NCBI GenBank assembly: GCA_963829845.1
Contig: CAWHKD010000012.1
Location: 186,001 to 250,000 of the forward strand
Direction of reading: 5' to 3'
Origin: Gaiellasilicea sp963829845
GTDB lineage: Bacteria > Actinomycetota > Thermoleophilia > Gaiellales > Gaiellaceae
DNA length: 64,000 bases
This document shows, piece after piece, positions 9,537 to 18,211 of the stretch (its first letter is position 1; each line of letters starts with the position of its first letter). Position numbers and translations under genes: made by a program. Below the pieces are notes generated by a model that worked only from the letters and a program-made list of their open reading frames with translations, ran no database searches and was not told the DNA's origin.

Positions 9537-10469
9537 CGCAGGATCTCGTCGACGTGCAGCTCGGGTCGCGGCCGCCCGTCCGCTCCTCGTGGTGGCTCGT
9601 GATCATCTCGCTGATCAGGCCGAGCGAGAGGAACTGCATGCCGACCACGACGAGGAGCACGCCGAGCGTCAGCAGCGGCCGATGGCCGATCGCCTCCCCG
9701 CTCAGCCTGAGCACCGTCAGGTAGACGAGCAGAAGCGTCCGATCCCGCCGAGCAGCAGGCCGAGCCCGCCGAAGAGATGCAGCGGGCGGTGCCGGTAGCG
9801 GCCCATGAACGTGACGGTGATCAGGTCGAGGAAGCCGCGCAGGTAGCGCTCGAGCCCGTAGCGCGAGCGGCCGTGCTCGCGCGGGCGGTGGTTGACCGGG
9901 CAGCTCCGCGACGCGGTAGCCGCGCTCGTAGGCGAGCACGGGGAGGAAGCGGTGCAGCTCGCCGTAGATGCGGAGGCCGCTGAGCGACCTCGGCGCGATA
10001 CGCCTTCAGCCCGCAGTTCATGTCGTGCAGCCGCAGCCCGGAGAGCCGGCCGGTGACGCGGTTGAAGACGCGCGACGGGATCCGCCGTCGTCAGCGGGTC
10101 GCGCCGCTTCGTCTTCCAGCCCGAGACGAGGTCGAAGCCCTCGTCGAGCTTCGCGAGCAGGCGCGGGATCTCGGCGGGGTCGTCCTGGAGGTCGCCGTCG
10201 ATCGTGACGATGACGTCGCCGCTGGCCTGCTCGAAGCCCGCCTGCAAGCGCGGCGGCCTTGCCGAAGTTCCGGCGCAGCCGGACGACACGCACCTCTCGT
10301 GTCGCGCGTGCAGACGCGTGAGCGCGGCGAACGACCCGTCGGTCGAGCCGTCGTCGACGAAGACGACCTCCCAAGGCTGCCCGAGCGGGTCGAGCGCCGC
10401 CGCGAGCTCGTCGTGGAGGAGCGCGACGCTTCGCTCCTCGTCGTGCACCGGGACGACGACCGAGATCAC
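9533..10469 (-). CDS. Polyprenyl-phosphate glycosyltransferase, GT2/DPM1-like with C-terminal membrane helices (frameshifted)
   Basis: GTG at 10469 opens a GT2 domain (ISVVVPVHDEE, FVDDGSTDGS, the DGDLQDDP metal site, the SGWKTKRRDP segment and the dolichol-phosphate-mannose-synthase-like MNCGLKAYR). It is followed by RSRYGLERYLRGFLDL and at least two C-terminal membrane helices. Such enzymes load a sugar onto a polyprenyl phosphate at the inner membrane face, which GT-C enzymes such as the nearby MptB-like and DUF2079 proteins can then use. At least five frame changes occur between 10255 and 9570, each between well conserved blocks. Ends HVDEILR at TGA 9535-9533. The gene is divergent from moeA with a 21-base gap. 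Confidence 0.66.
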
Positions 10470-10490
10470 GGCCGTTAGCGTATGTCCCCG

Positions 10491-11679
10491 ATGAGCCGAC
10501 CTGCTGTCGATCGAGGAGGCGCTCCGACGCGTGCTCGCGCGCGCGCGGGTCCTGGAAGTCGAGTCGGTGTCGGTTGCGGAGGCGGCGGGCCGCGTGCTCG
10601 CCGAGGACGTGGGCGCCACGGTCGACCTGCCGCCGTTCGCGAGCTCCGCGATGGACGGCTACGCCCTTCGGGCCGCAGACACGCCGGGGCGGCTGCCGGT
10701 CGTCTTCCGGATCGCCGCCGGCTTGCCGGCCGATCGGGCGCTGAGGGCCGGCGAGGCGATGGGGATCGCGACCGGCGGCGTCGTGCCCGACGGCGCCGAC
10801 TGCGGTCGTGCCGATCGAGGTCGTTGTCGAATCAGACGACGATGTGAGCGTTCCGCGACTCCGTTGGCTCGCTGCCAACGTTCGGCCGCCGGTGGCGACG
10901 TGCGCGCAGGCGACGTCGTGCTCGCGGCCGGGACGCGGCTCGGCGCCGCGCAGATCGGCGCGCTCGCCGCGGCCGGCATCCCCGAGGTGGCCGTCGCGCG
11001 GCGGCCGAGGGTCGCCGTGCTCAGCACCGGCACGGAGCTGCGCGCACCCGGGGAGACGCTCGGGCCGGGGCAGATCTACGAGGCGAACGCGGCGATGCTC
11101 GCGGCGGCGTTCGAGGCGCCGGTGCCGAGGTGGAGCGGCATCGGCCCGGTCCCCGACGACGAGGACGCGCACCGCGGGCGCTCGAGCGCGGCTCGAGGCG
11201 GACGTCGTCGTCAGCTCGGGCGGCGTGTCGGTCGGCCCGCACGACCTCGTGCGCCGGGTCGTGGCCGAGCTCGGCGTCGAGGAGGACTTCTGGGGCGTCG
11301 CGGTCAGGCCGGGCAAGCCGATCGCGTTCGGCGTGCGCGGCGCAGACGCTCGTCTTCGGGCTCCCGGGCAATCCCGTCTCGGCGCTCGTCGGGTTCGAGC
11401 TGTTCGTTCGGCCGGCGCTGCGCGCGCTGGAGGGCGCGAGCGACCCCGAGCCGGCGTACGAGACCGCGCGGCTTGCTCGTCGCTGCGTCGGAACGAGCGC
11501 GCGACGAGCTCGTACGCGCGCGCTCGCGGCGCGACGGCGAGGGCACGGTGCTCGAGCCGCTGAGCGGCCAGGAGTCGCACATGATCGTGCGCGCCGCCGG
11601 CGCGGACGCGCTCGTGCTCGTCCCGCGCGGCGAGGGGGAGCTCGCGGCGGGCGACATCGTGCGCTTCCTCCGGCTCTAG
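10491..11679 (+). CDS. moeA: Molybdopterin molybdenumtransferase MoeA (multiple frameshifts)
   Basis: MoeA inserts molybdate into adenylated molybdopterin. The ATG at 10491 followed by one surplus base near 10496 gives MSDLLSIEEALRRVL, the normal MoeA N-terminus. Then come SAMDGYALRAAD, GIATGGVVPDGADAVVPIE, the RRPRVAVLSTG strand, IYEANAAML, DVVVSSGGVSVG, FWGVAVRPGKP, VFGLPGNPVSALVGFELF and an intact C-terminal domain ending at TAG 11677-11679. Frame changes are needed near 10496, 10801, 10900, 11172, 11343 and 11475. All motifs survive, each repairable by one base, which favours sequencing error. Length (~395 residues) is normal. moaC and mogA/moaB are found 8 kb downstream. Confidence 0.82.
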
Positions 11680-11702
11680 GAGGGTTTGGCGAACCCTCCT
11701 AG
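11676..11702. terminator. Bidirectional hairpin between moeA and the sortase gene
   Basis: An 11-base perfect inverted repeat, CTAGGAGGGTT (11676-11686) and AACCCTCCTAG (11692-11702), encloses a five-base loop TGGCG. Both convergent stop codons (TAG of moeA and TAG of the sortase) sit inside the stem. There is no U-tract on either side, so a structural bidirectional terminator or RNA-end-protecting hairpin is inferred. Confidence 0.6.
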
Positions 11703-12393
11703 CCGCCGAGCGCCTGGAACGGCGTCGCGTGGCTGCTGCCGCGCGGGGTGACGCGGACAGGCTGCGCGTAGACGAGGTAGCGGTGACTCGCGAAGAAGCG
11801 GGGATGGCACGCCTGGAGCACGAGCTGCTCGTACCCCTTCGACTTCAGCACCCATGTCTGCGACGCGCCGACGATTCGGCTGCCCGTGACCGTGTAGTCG
11901 AAGGTCCCGTACGGCATCTCGACCGGATCCGGTCGCCCTTGTGGAGGTGATCGATTCGCGAGAACGGCGCTCCGTAGGTCGTCCGGTGACCGGCGACGTA
12001 GACGAGCTCGCCCTCGCCTGGCATGGCCGAGCCCCTGTAGCGCCCAGGCCCGCGCTTCAGCGAGTCGTGGTCGGTGCCTTCGACGACGATCCTGCTCAGT
12101 CCGAGAGCAGGGGCGCGGATGCGCGCAACGGCGTCGCCACGCTCGGAGCGTTGCCGCCACCGTGCCGCCGCGCGTGGAAGCGAGTCGCGCAGTGTGTCGA
12201 CGGACGCCGCGGGCAGCGCTGCGCTGCCCTCGTCGAGCTGCCGGTCGAAGTCACGGCTGAGCTCGCGCTGCTCGAGTCGGTTCAGCGCCGCCGTGAACGG
12301 ATCCTGCCACTGCCAGACCGTGAGCGCCCACGCGAGGAAGCCCACTCCGGCGACGATCATGACCGTGCCGGCGATTCGCGTGAGCCGTCTCAT
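11699..12393 (-). CDS. Class E-like sortase (one frameshift)
   Basis: About 230 residues: a short basic N-terminus, one membrane helix (IAGTVMIVAGVGFLAWAL), a linker, and a sortase barrel. The catalytic His is in VAGHRTTYG, the Cys in LVLQACHPR, and the Arg probably in ASHRYLVY. The usual TLxTC is replaced by LVLQAC. The frame changes near 11925, between KGDRIR and VEMPYGTFDY, with one missing base in a GG run being enough to explain it. Sortases attach secreted proteins carrying a C-terminal sorting signal to the cell wall; no substrate with such a signal is obvious in the window. The ATG overlaps the TGA of the M28 peptidase gene (TGATG at 12391-12395). Confidence 0.75.
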
Positions 12394-14249
12394 CAGCCTT
12401 CCAACGCGTCTCGCTCTCCCTGGGTTTCGCGCGCGCCGACGAGACGGACCGGCCGCCGCGGCCGCCGCCGCGACGGCGAGAGCGGTGCGTAGCGGCCGAC
12501 CGCGAGCGCGGTCAACTGTGCGGCGACGGCAAGCCAGGCACAGGCGAGCGCGACCACGATCCACGGCACATACCCGACCGAGACGAGCGAGAGCAGGTAC
12601 CACGGCGTCTGCAGGCCGAGGTCGAGCCGGGTCGAGAAGGAGAGGAGCAGGATCACCGGCCCGGCGAAGCCGAGCACGAGCAACCCGGCGCGGACGAGCG
12701 GGCCGGACGCCTGCGCCTGCGGCAGCCAGAGCCAGGCGTACAGCGAAGGCAGGACGTAGACGAGCGAGAACGGGTTCGTCGCGACGACGAGCAGCGCGAT
12801 CAGACCGAGGCCGAGCAGCGCAACGGTGTGTCCGGCGAGTGTCTCCTCGGGACGGGTCGGCCGCCGAGGGATCAGGCGCTCACGGGAAACGAGCCAGCCG
12901 ACGAGCAGCAGGGTGCCGAGAATCCCGAGGACGGCCGGCGACGGCTTGTAGAGGCTCGGTTCCGGCGGCAGCGGCCGCGCCTCCCCCTGCGGGAAGACCC
13001 CCAGCAGCGACGCCGCGAAGAGGAGCGCCGCCGCGTAGCCCCAGAAGTAGAGCCGGCCGCGCAGGCTGCGGGCCGCCGGCGCCAACGCGATCCGGCGCCG
13101 CCGACAGTGCGCGAAGAGGTCGATCGTGCCGATCAGGAACGGCAGCAGGGCCGTCATCAGAACGAGCTCGATCGCCCACCCGCGGACGATGCGGGTGCCG
13201 AAGTAGATGTAGCTGGTCGTTCCCTGTGCCAGCTCGAGCCCGGCGTCGAGCGACCCGATCAGGTTTTGCGCCGCGCGGCCGAGCTCGGCGAGCCGCTGCA
13301 CGCTGAACGTGTCGTCGAATGCCGTTTGCTCGAGGCTTCGGGGAATGTCGTCGGAGAGCGTCGTCAGCGTCACGGCCGGAATGCCGCGGGCGACGAACGG
13401 TCCCTGCTCGCCGAGCGTGAACGGGAAGCCGAGATCCAGGAGTTGGCGCACCGCCGAGTCCCGGAGCGGTTCCGTGCCGGCCTGCTCGAGCACGCGAACC
13501 GCCGCCGTACGCACCAGCGCTGCCGAGGGCGAGCGCGCCGTGTCGCCTGCGATCAACAACCGCGGCCTGCCTGCGCCCGCGATCGCATCGAGGCTGATCA
13601 CCGCCAGCGCGTTCTCGCGGTAGGGCGAGCTCTCGGCGAAGTGGGCGGCGCCGAGCGCGCCGAAGTCACCACCGTCGGTCGAGACGAAGACGAGCGTGTG
13701 GGTCGGCTGCGCCTGCACGCGCGCCGCGCCGCCGACCGACGCAAATGCGCGCGCGAGCTCGATCAGAGCACCTGTGCCGGAGGCGTTGTGGTTCGCGCCT
13801 CCGCCTTCGCCGGTGTTGTCGCGGTGGGCGGTGATCACGATCGTGCGCTGCGAGGCGCCGCGGACGACCGTGACGAGGTTCTGGAGTTCGACCTCGCCGC
13901 GCCCGGGGATCTGCGCTCGGAACCGCTCCACCCTCGGCTCGAAGCCGTAGAGCTCGAACTGGTCGGCGACCCAGCCGGCGGCGCCGAGACCGCCGGGCGA
14001 CCCGGGCGACCGGTCCGGATACTCCCGGGCGAGTTCGCGGGCCAGCTGCTCGGCGATCGCGACGTCGAACGTCGGCGGGAGCGTCGGCGGCGGCAGCGGC
14101 TGTGGCCGCGCGACGCTGAAAGCGGCCAGGAGCAACGGCAAGGCGACGAGAAGCCACGTTCCTCGCACAAGACGTGCGTTCACGGGCCGCTCGACCGAGC
14201 CGCGGCGTGGGCGCGTGCTCGTCGCGCGCGCTCGTCTGGGCGGCGCCAT
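12393..14249 (-). CDS. M28-family zinc peptidase with C-terminal membrane domain
   Basis: A 618-residue protein. The N-terminus has a basic stretch and a membrane helix (WLLVALPLLLAAFSVA). The M28 peptidase domain (about residues 60-340) has ITAHRDNTGEGGGANHNASGTG, which carries the first metal ligands (H then N/D), and STDGGDFGALGA. The second half has about seven membrane helices, an arrangement seen in vacuolar and endoplasmic-reticulum type M28 peptidases. The usual first-ligand motif HxD is kept as AHRD. ATG 14249 was chosen because it gives the basic start MAPPRRAR just before the signal anchor. It overlaps the sortase gene, so the pair may act on exported proteins together. The substrate is unknown. 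Confidence 0.8.
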   Translation of the reverse strand: MAPPRRARATSTRPRRGSVERPVNARLVRGTWLLVALPLLLAAFSVARPQPLPPPTLPPTFDVAIAEQLARELAREYPDRSPGSPGGLGAAGWVADQFELYGFEPRVERFRAQIPGRGEVELQNLVTVVRGASQRTIVITAHRDNTGEGGGANHNASGTGALIELARAFASVGGAARVQAQPTHTLVFVSTDGGDFGALGAAHFAESSPYRENALAVISLDAIAGAGRPRLLIAGDTARSPSAALVRTAAVRVLEQAGTEPLRDSAVRQLLDLGFPFTLGEQGPFVARGIPAVTLTTLSDDIPRSLEQTAFDDTFSVQRLAELGRAAQNLIGSLDAGLELAQGTTSYIYFGTRIVRGWAIELVLMTALLPFLIGTIDLFAHCRRRRIALAPAARSLRGRLYFWGYAAALLFAASLLGVFPQGEARPLPPEPSLYKPSPAVLGILGTLLLVGWLVSRERLIPRRPTRPEETLAGHTVALLGLGLIALLVVATNPFSLVYVLPSLYAWLWLPQAQASGPLVRAGLLVLGFAGPVILLLSFSTRLDLGLQTPWYLLSLVSVGYVPWIVVALACAWLAVAAQLTALAVGRYAPLSPSRRRPRRPVRLVGARETQGERDALEG

Positions 14250-14297
14250 TGCACCGGCCAGTGTAGGGACCACCGCGGCCGTCTCTAGCATTCGACC

Positions 14298-14999
14298 ATG
14301 GCCGATGCGTCGACCATCCTCCTCGTCGACGACGAGGACTCGATCCAGAAGCTGCTGACCTATCCGCTCGAGCGGGACGGCTTCAAGGTGGTGCACGCCC
14401 GCGACGGCGAGGAGGCGCTCGTACGCTTCGGCGAGGAGGACGTCGATCTCGTCGTCCTCGACCTGATGCTGCCCAAGCTCGACGGGCTCGAAGTCTGCAA
14501 ACGGCTGCGTGCCGAGAGCACGGTCCCGATCATCATGCTCACCGCCCGCGACGACGAGCTGGACAAGGTGCTGGGGCTCGAGCTCGGCGCCGACGACTAC
14601 ATCACGAAGCCGTTTTCGATCCGAGAGTTCCGCAGCCGTGTGCGGGCGCTTCTGCGCCGCGCGGCGGCGCCGCGCCCGGGAGAGCGCCGCGACGACGAGG
14701 TGATCGAGGCGGGTGAGCTGACCATCGACGTCCCGCGCCGGACGGTCGAGGTGCGAGGCGCCGAGGCGCAATTGACCTTCGTCGAGTTCGAGCTCCTACG
14801 GGTCCTCGCGGCTGCGCCGGGACGGGTCTTCTCGCGCCGGCAGCTGCTCGAGCGCCTCCGCGGGGGCGCTGACTACCGCGAGCCGCGCACGATCGACGTC
14901 CACGTTCGGCACCTGCGCGAGAAGATCGAGGAGGACCCGCACGCGCCGAAGCTGATCCTCACGGTGCGCGGCGTCGGCTACCGCTTTCGGGAGCGCTGA
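14298..14999 (+). CDS. OmpR/PhoB-family response regulator
   Basis: A 233-residue two-component regulator. The receiver domain has the acidic pair in LLVDDED, the phospho-acceptor D55 in VVLDLMLP, the T in MLTARDD and the K in YITKPFS. The C-terminal winged-helix domain covers about residues 135-232 with the RTIDVHVRHLREKIE recognition region and VRGVGYRF end. It is followed after four bases by its probable kinase gene. The set RR-HK-HtrA resembles mycobacterial MprA-MprB-PepD, which governs envelope stress, so a similar role is inferred. It is divergent from the M28 peptidase gene with a 48-base gap. Confidence 0.92.
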   Translation: MADASTILLVDDEDSIQKLLTYPLERDGFKVVHARDGEEALVRFGEEDVDLVVLDLMLPKLDGLEVCKRLRAESTVPIIMLTARDDELDKVLGLELGADDYITKPFSIREFRSRVRALLRRAAAPRPGERRDDEVIEAGELTIDVPRRTVEVRGAEAQLTFVEFELLRVLAAAPGRVFSRRQLLERLRGGADYREPRTIDVHVRHLREKIEEDPHAPKLILTVRGVGYRFRER

Positions 15000-15003
15000 G
15001 GAC

Positions 15004-16419
15004 GTGCGACGCCCGAGGCTTCGCGGGATCAGGCTTCGGCTCGCCCTCGCGCTGTTTGTCGTCGTCGCGGGCTCGCTCGGCGTCGTCTATCTGATCGTCG
15101 TGCCTTCTCTCGAGGCGGAGCTCGTCAACGCGAAGCTCGACCAGCTCGAAGAGGACGCGCAGACCGTCGCGCGCAACTACTCCACGCAGGTCGGCAGTGA
15201 GCAGGAGTTCGCCGAGCGGACCGCCTCCTTCTTCCAGGCCCGTGTCGTCATCTACTCGATCCTCCAGAACCAGCCGTTCGTTTTCGGCGATTCGAACACG
15301 TCCGCTTCGCTCGACGTCGCCCGCGATCCGGTTGCGCGGAGCGCGACGCGCAGCCGCGTGCTCGAGCGCGGCACCGTCGACCGGCGAGGCCGCCGCTTCG
15401 CCGAGGTGGCGGTTCCGCTCGAGAACGAAGGGGTCGTGATCCTGCTCAGCGATTCGCTTGCCGATCCGATCTCCAGCCTGAACCTGATCGAGCGCCGGCT
15501 CCTCTTCGCGAGCCTGATCGGCTTGCTCTTCGCCGTTGTCGCCGGCTATCTGCTCGCATCGCTCCATGCAAAGCGCATTCTGCGGCTCGAGCGCGCAGCG
15601 GAGCGGATCGCGGGCGGACGCTTCGACGAGCCGGTGGTCGATACGGGCGACGACGAGCTGGGCGATCTGGCGGGCGCATTCGAGCGCATGCGCGGGCGGC
15701 TCGGCAAGCTCGACCGCGCCCGGAGCGAGTTCATCGCCAACGCGTCGCACGAGCTGCGTACGCCGCTGTTTTCGCTCGGCGGCTTCCTCGAGCTGATGGC
15801 GGACGAGGACGTCGACGAGGAGACCCGGCAGGAGTTCCTGGAGACGATGCGCGAGCAGGTCGATCGCCTCGCGAAGCTCGCCACTGACCTGCTCGATCTC
15901 TCGCGCCTCGACGCCGGCCGGATGCGCGTCGAGCACGAGCCGGTCGACCTCGGCGAGGTCGCGCGCGTCGTCTCCGCCGAGTTCAGCGTCCTGGCCGAAC
16001 GCAGGAAGCACGAGGTCGAGACCGTCGTCAAGGGTAGTCCAGTGGCACGCGCCGACGAGCTACGCGTTCTCCAGGTGGTACGCGCGCTGGTCGACAATGC
16101 GATCACGCACACTCCCGAGGGAACGCGTCTGACGCTGCGTGCGTGGGCGGATCGCGAGCACGCATCGCTCGAGGTCGAGGACGACGGCCCCGGGATCGCG
16201 CCCGAGCACATCGCACATGTCTTCGACCGCTTTTATCGCGGCGAGGGCGCGGTCGCGTCGGGCAGCGGTCTTGGGCTTGCGATCGCACGCGAGTTGGCGC
16301 AGATGATGGGCGGCGAGGTCACGCTCGCATCGGAGCCGGGCCGCACTGTCGTGCGCGTTGTGCTGGGCGCGGCGCCAACCTCGGTCACTGCCGAGCCGGC
16401 CGAGTCCGTTTTCACGTGA
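15004..16419 (+). CDS. Membrane sensor histidine kinase
   Basis: A 471-residue kinase with a GTG start. Membrane helices lie near residues 12-33 and 166-187 and flank a ~130-residue extracytoplasmic sensor region. A HAMP domain (about 188-240) is followed by the HisKA domain with phospho-accepting H249 in ASHELRTP. The ATPase domain has the N box in VRALVDNAITHTP, the G1 box in EDDGPGI, the F box in FDRFYRG and the G2 box in GSGLGLAI. It is the expected partner of the preceding OmpR-type regulator. The last codons run into an 18-base perfect palindrome that contains the TGA stop. Confidence 0.92.
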   Translation: MRRPRLRGIRLRLALALFVVVAGSLGVVYLIVVPSLEAELVNAKLDQLEEDAQTVARNYSTQVGSEQEFAERTASFFQARVVIYSILQNQPFVFGDSNTSASLDVARDPVARSATRSRVLERGTVDRRGRRFAEVAVPLENEGVVILLSDSLADPISSLNLIERRLLFASLIGLLFAVVAGYLLASLHAKRILRLERAAERIAGGRFDEPVVDTGDDELGDLAGAFERMRGRLGKLDRARSEFIANASHELRTPLFSLGGFLELMADEDVDEETRQEFLETMREQVDRLAKLATDLLDLSRLDAGRMRVEHEPVDLGEVARVVSAEFSVLAERRKHEVETVVKGSPVARADELRVLQVVRALVDNAITHTPEGTRLTLRAWADREHASLEVEDDGPGIAPEHIAHVFDRFYRGEGAVASGSGLGLAIARELAQMMGGEVTLASEPGRTVVRVVLGAAPTSVTAEPAESVFT

Positions 16420-16424
16420 AAACG
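16407..16424. promoter_or_regulatory. 18-base perfect palindrome at the kinase/htrA junction
   Basis: CGTTTTCACGTGAAAACG reads identically on both strands and lies across the histidine kinase stop codon, 26 bases before the ATG of the HtrA gene. It has no loop, so as RNA it would be a weak hairpin; as DNA it is a good candidate operator for a dimeric regulator acting on htrA. This is inferred from symmetry and position only. Confidence 0.45.
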
Positions 16425-16450
16425 ACGCGGCCGTCGCTACAGTGAGCCAC

Positions 16451-17650
16451 ATGCGCGCCGGCGCCCTCGCAGCAGTGTCGATCGTTGCCGCCTGCCTCGG
16501 CGCCGCAGCCGTGCTGGTCGTCGGTTCCGCGGCCGGCTGGATCGGCGACGAGGACGAGGGTGTCCGCACGGTCGTCGTCTCGACGCTACCGACGGACTCT
16601 GGAGCCACCACGCGGCCTGCGGCACCGCTGCTCGGCAACAGCTTCGACCCGGCGAAGATCTATGCGAGCCGCTCCGAAGGCGTGGTCACGATCTACTCCT
16701 ACTTCCCCAACGGCCAGCGCGCGCAGGGCTCGGGCTTCATCGTCTCGGAGGAGGGCCACATTCTGACGAACTCGCACGTCGTCACCACGTCGGCCGCGGA
16801 AGGCTCCCCGGTGAAGGGTGCCAACCGGATCTACGTCGTCTTCCACGACGGCGACCGGATCCCCGGCTCGATCGTCGGCTGGGACCTCTTCAACGATACG
16901 GGTTTGGTCAAGGTCGACCCGAAGGATCACGCCGTCTCAGCGGTCCCGCTCGGCGACTCGAGCCGCGTCGTCGTCGGCGAGCCGGTCGCGGCGATCGGCA
17001 GCCCGTTCGGGCAGGAGAGCTCGCTCGCCGTCGGCGTCGTCTCCGCGACGCAGCGCTCGATCGACTCGCTCACCTCAGCCTACGACGTTTCCGATGCGAT
17101 CCAGATCGACGCGCCGATCAACCACGGCAACTCTGGTGGCCCGCTGCTCGACGCCCGTGGCCGCGTGATCGGGATCAACGCACAGATCCGCTCCGATTCC
17201 GGGAACGCCGAGGGCGTCGGCTTTGCGATCCCGATCAACTCCGCCCGCCGTTCGATGCTGCAGCTGATCTCGACCGGCAAGGTCGCCTACGCCTACGTCG
17301 GTGTGACGACGCAGGACGTGACGCCCGCCATCGCGCGCCGCTACGGGCTGGGAGCCCCGCGCGGCGCGCTGATCCAGGCCGTTGTCGCGGATGCGCCCGC
17401 CGCGCGCGCAGGGCTGCGTGGCTCGTCCGACGAGGTGGTCTTCAACGGGGTGCCGATCAACATCGGCGGCGACCTGATCGTGGGCTTTGCCGGCCACAAG
17501 GTCGAGCGGGCCGCAGACATCGCCCGGATCGTCACCGACAGCCTTCTGCCCGGCCAGACCGTCTCGGTCACCGTGCTCAGGCACGGCAAGGGCAAGCCCG
17601 AGACCGTGCGCGTTCGTCTGACCGAGCGGCCGGTCAATCCGACCCGCTGA
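16451..17650 (+). CDS. HtrA/DegP-like membrane-anchored serine protease with PDZ domain
   Basis: A 399-residue protease. An N-terminal membrane helix (residues 5-30) anchors it outside the cell. The trypsin-like domain has catalytic H109 in TNSHVV, D149 in FNDTGLVKV and S228 in GNSGGPLL. A single PDZ domain follows from about 285. ATG 16451 gives a normal anchor; an in-frame GTG three codons upstream is possible. Such enzymes degrade or refold damaged envelope proteins and can cleave anti-sigma factors. The gene directly follows a two-component system, as pepD follows mprAB in mycobacteria, so control by that system is likely. The palindrome at 16407-16424 is a candidate operator. Confidence 0.92.
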   Translation: MRAGALAAVSIVAACLGAAAVLVVGSAAGWIGDEDEGVRTVVVSTLPTDSGATTRPAAPLLGNSFDPAKIYASRSEGVVTIYSYFPNGQRAQGSGFIVSEEGHILTNSHVVTTSAAEGSPVKGANRIYVVFHDGDRIPGSIVGWDLFNDTGLVKVDPKDHAVSAVPLGDSSRVVVGEPVAAIGSPFGQESSLAVGVVSATQRSIDSLTSAYDVSDAIQIDAPINHGNSGGPLLDARGRVIGINAQIRSDSGNAEGVGFAIPINSARRSMLQLISTGKVAYAYVGVTTQDVTPAIARRYGLGAPRGALIQAVVADAPAARAGLRGSSDEVVFNGVPINIGGDLIVGFAGHKVERAADIARIVTDSLLPGQTVSVTVLRHGKGKPETVRVRLTERPVNPTR

Positions 17651-17755
17651 CTTCCGGTTTAGCCCCGACCGACTCCGGGAAAGAAGCGTAGGAGTTGTGA
17701 GGGTTCGGGAGTTTTCGGCAGAACTGTCCTCGGAACGGGTCGAGAAGAGGCACAT

Positions 17756-18199
17756 GTGAGCGAGCAGGCGATGACGGCGAACGGCGATTCCGATCTGGGT
17801 CGGACGGTGCGGCTGACGATTCCGGCCAAGCCCGAGTACATCACGCTCACCCGGCTCGCCCTGGCGGGCCTCGCACGCGTCCGCGCCTTCTCCGACGAGA
17901 CGCTCGCCGATCTGAAGCTCGCGCTCACGGAGGCCTGCTCCAACTCGGTGCGGCACGCCTACGACGACGGCGACGGCCACGTCGACATCAGCTTCGAGCT
18001 CCGCGACGACCGTCTCATCGTCGAGGTCGCCGACGACGGCACCGGCTTCGAGCCCGACCAGGACGCGAAGGGCCAAGACGAGATGCTGACCGAGGGTGGC
18101 CTCGGAATCGCGATCATCCGCTCGATCGCGGACGAGGTCGAGATCGGCGGCCGCCCGAATGGCACGGGGTCGCGTCTCCGCTTCGTCAAGCTGCTCTAG
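17756..18199 (+). CDS. RsbW/anti-sigma-like GHKL ATPase domain protein
   Basis: A 147-residue protein with only a HATPase_c_2 domain, as in anti-sigma factor kinases of the RsbW/SpoIIAB group. The N box is ALTEACSNSVRHAY (E and N conserved), the G1 box VADDGTGF and the G2-like segment GGLGIAIIRSIADEV. These proteins bind a sigma factor and phosphorylate an anti-sigma-factor antagonist; neither partner is encoded next to it. GTG 17756 is chosen (four bases after the end of an AGAGGCAC stretch); ATG 17771 is an alternative. A 105-base gap separates it from htrA, so it may have its own promoter. It is followed 12 bases later by otsA, suggesting a general-stress transcription unit. Confidence 0.85.
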   Translation: MSEQAMTANGDSDLGRTVRLTIPAKPEYITLTRLALAGLARVRAFSDETLADLKLALTEACSNSVRHAYDDGDGHVDISFELRDDRLIVEVADDGTGFEPDQDAKGQDEMLTEGGLGIAIIRSIADEVEIGGRPNGTGSRLRFVKLL

Positions 18200-18211
18200 T
18201 CTGCGCTTCCA

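Noticed and set aside
12828..14288. Long plus-strand open frame opposite the M28 peptidase
   Set aside because: The composition is Arg/Glu-rich without any domain-like pattern; the peptidase on the other strand explains the sequence.
17650..17755. SigB-type promoter (GGTTTA ... GGGAAA) before the anti-sigma-like gene
   Set aside because: Spacing is plausible but the second box lacks the expected GGGTA form; the match is within chance for GC-rich sequence.
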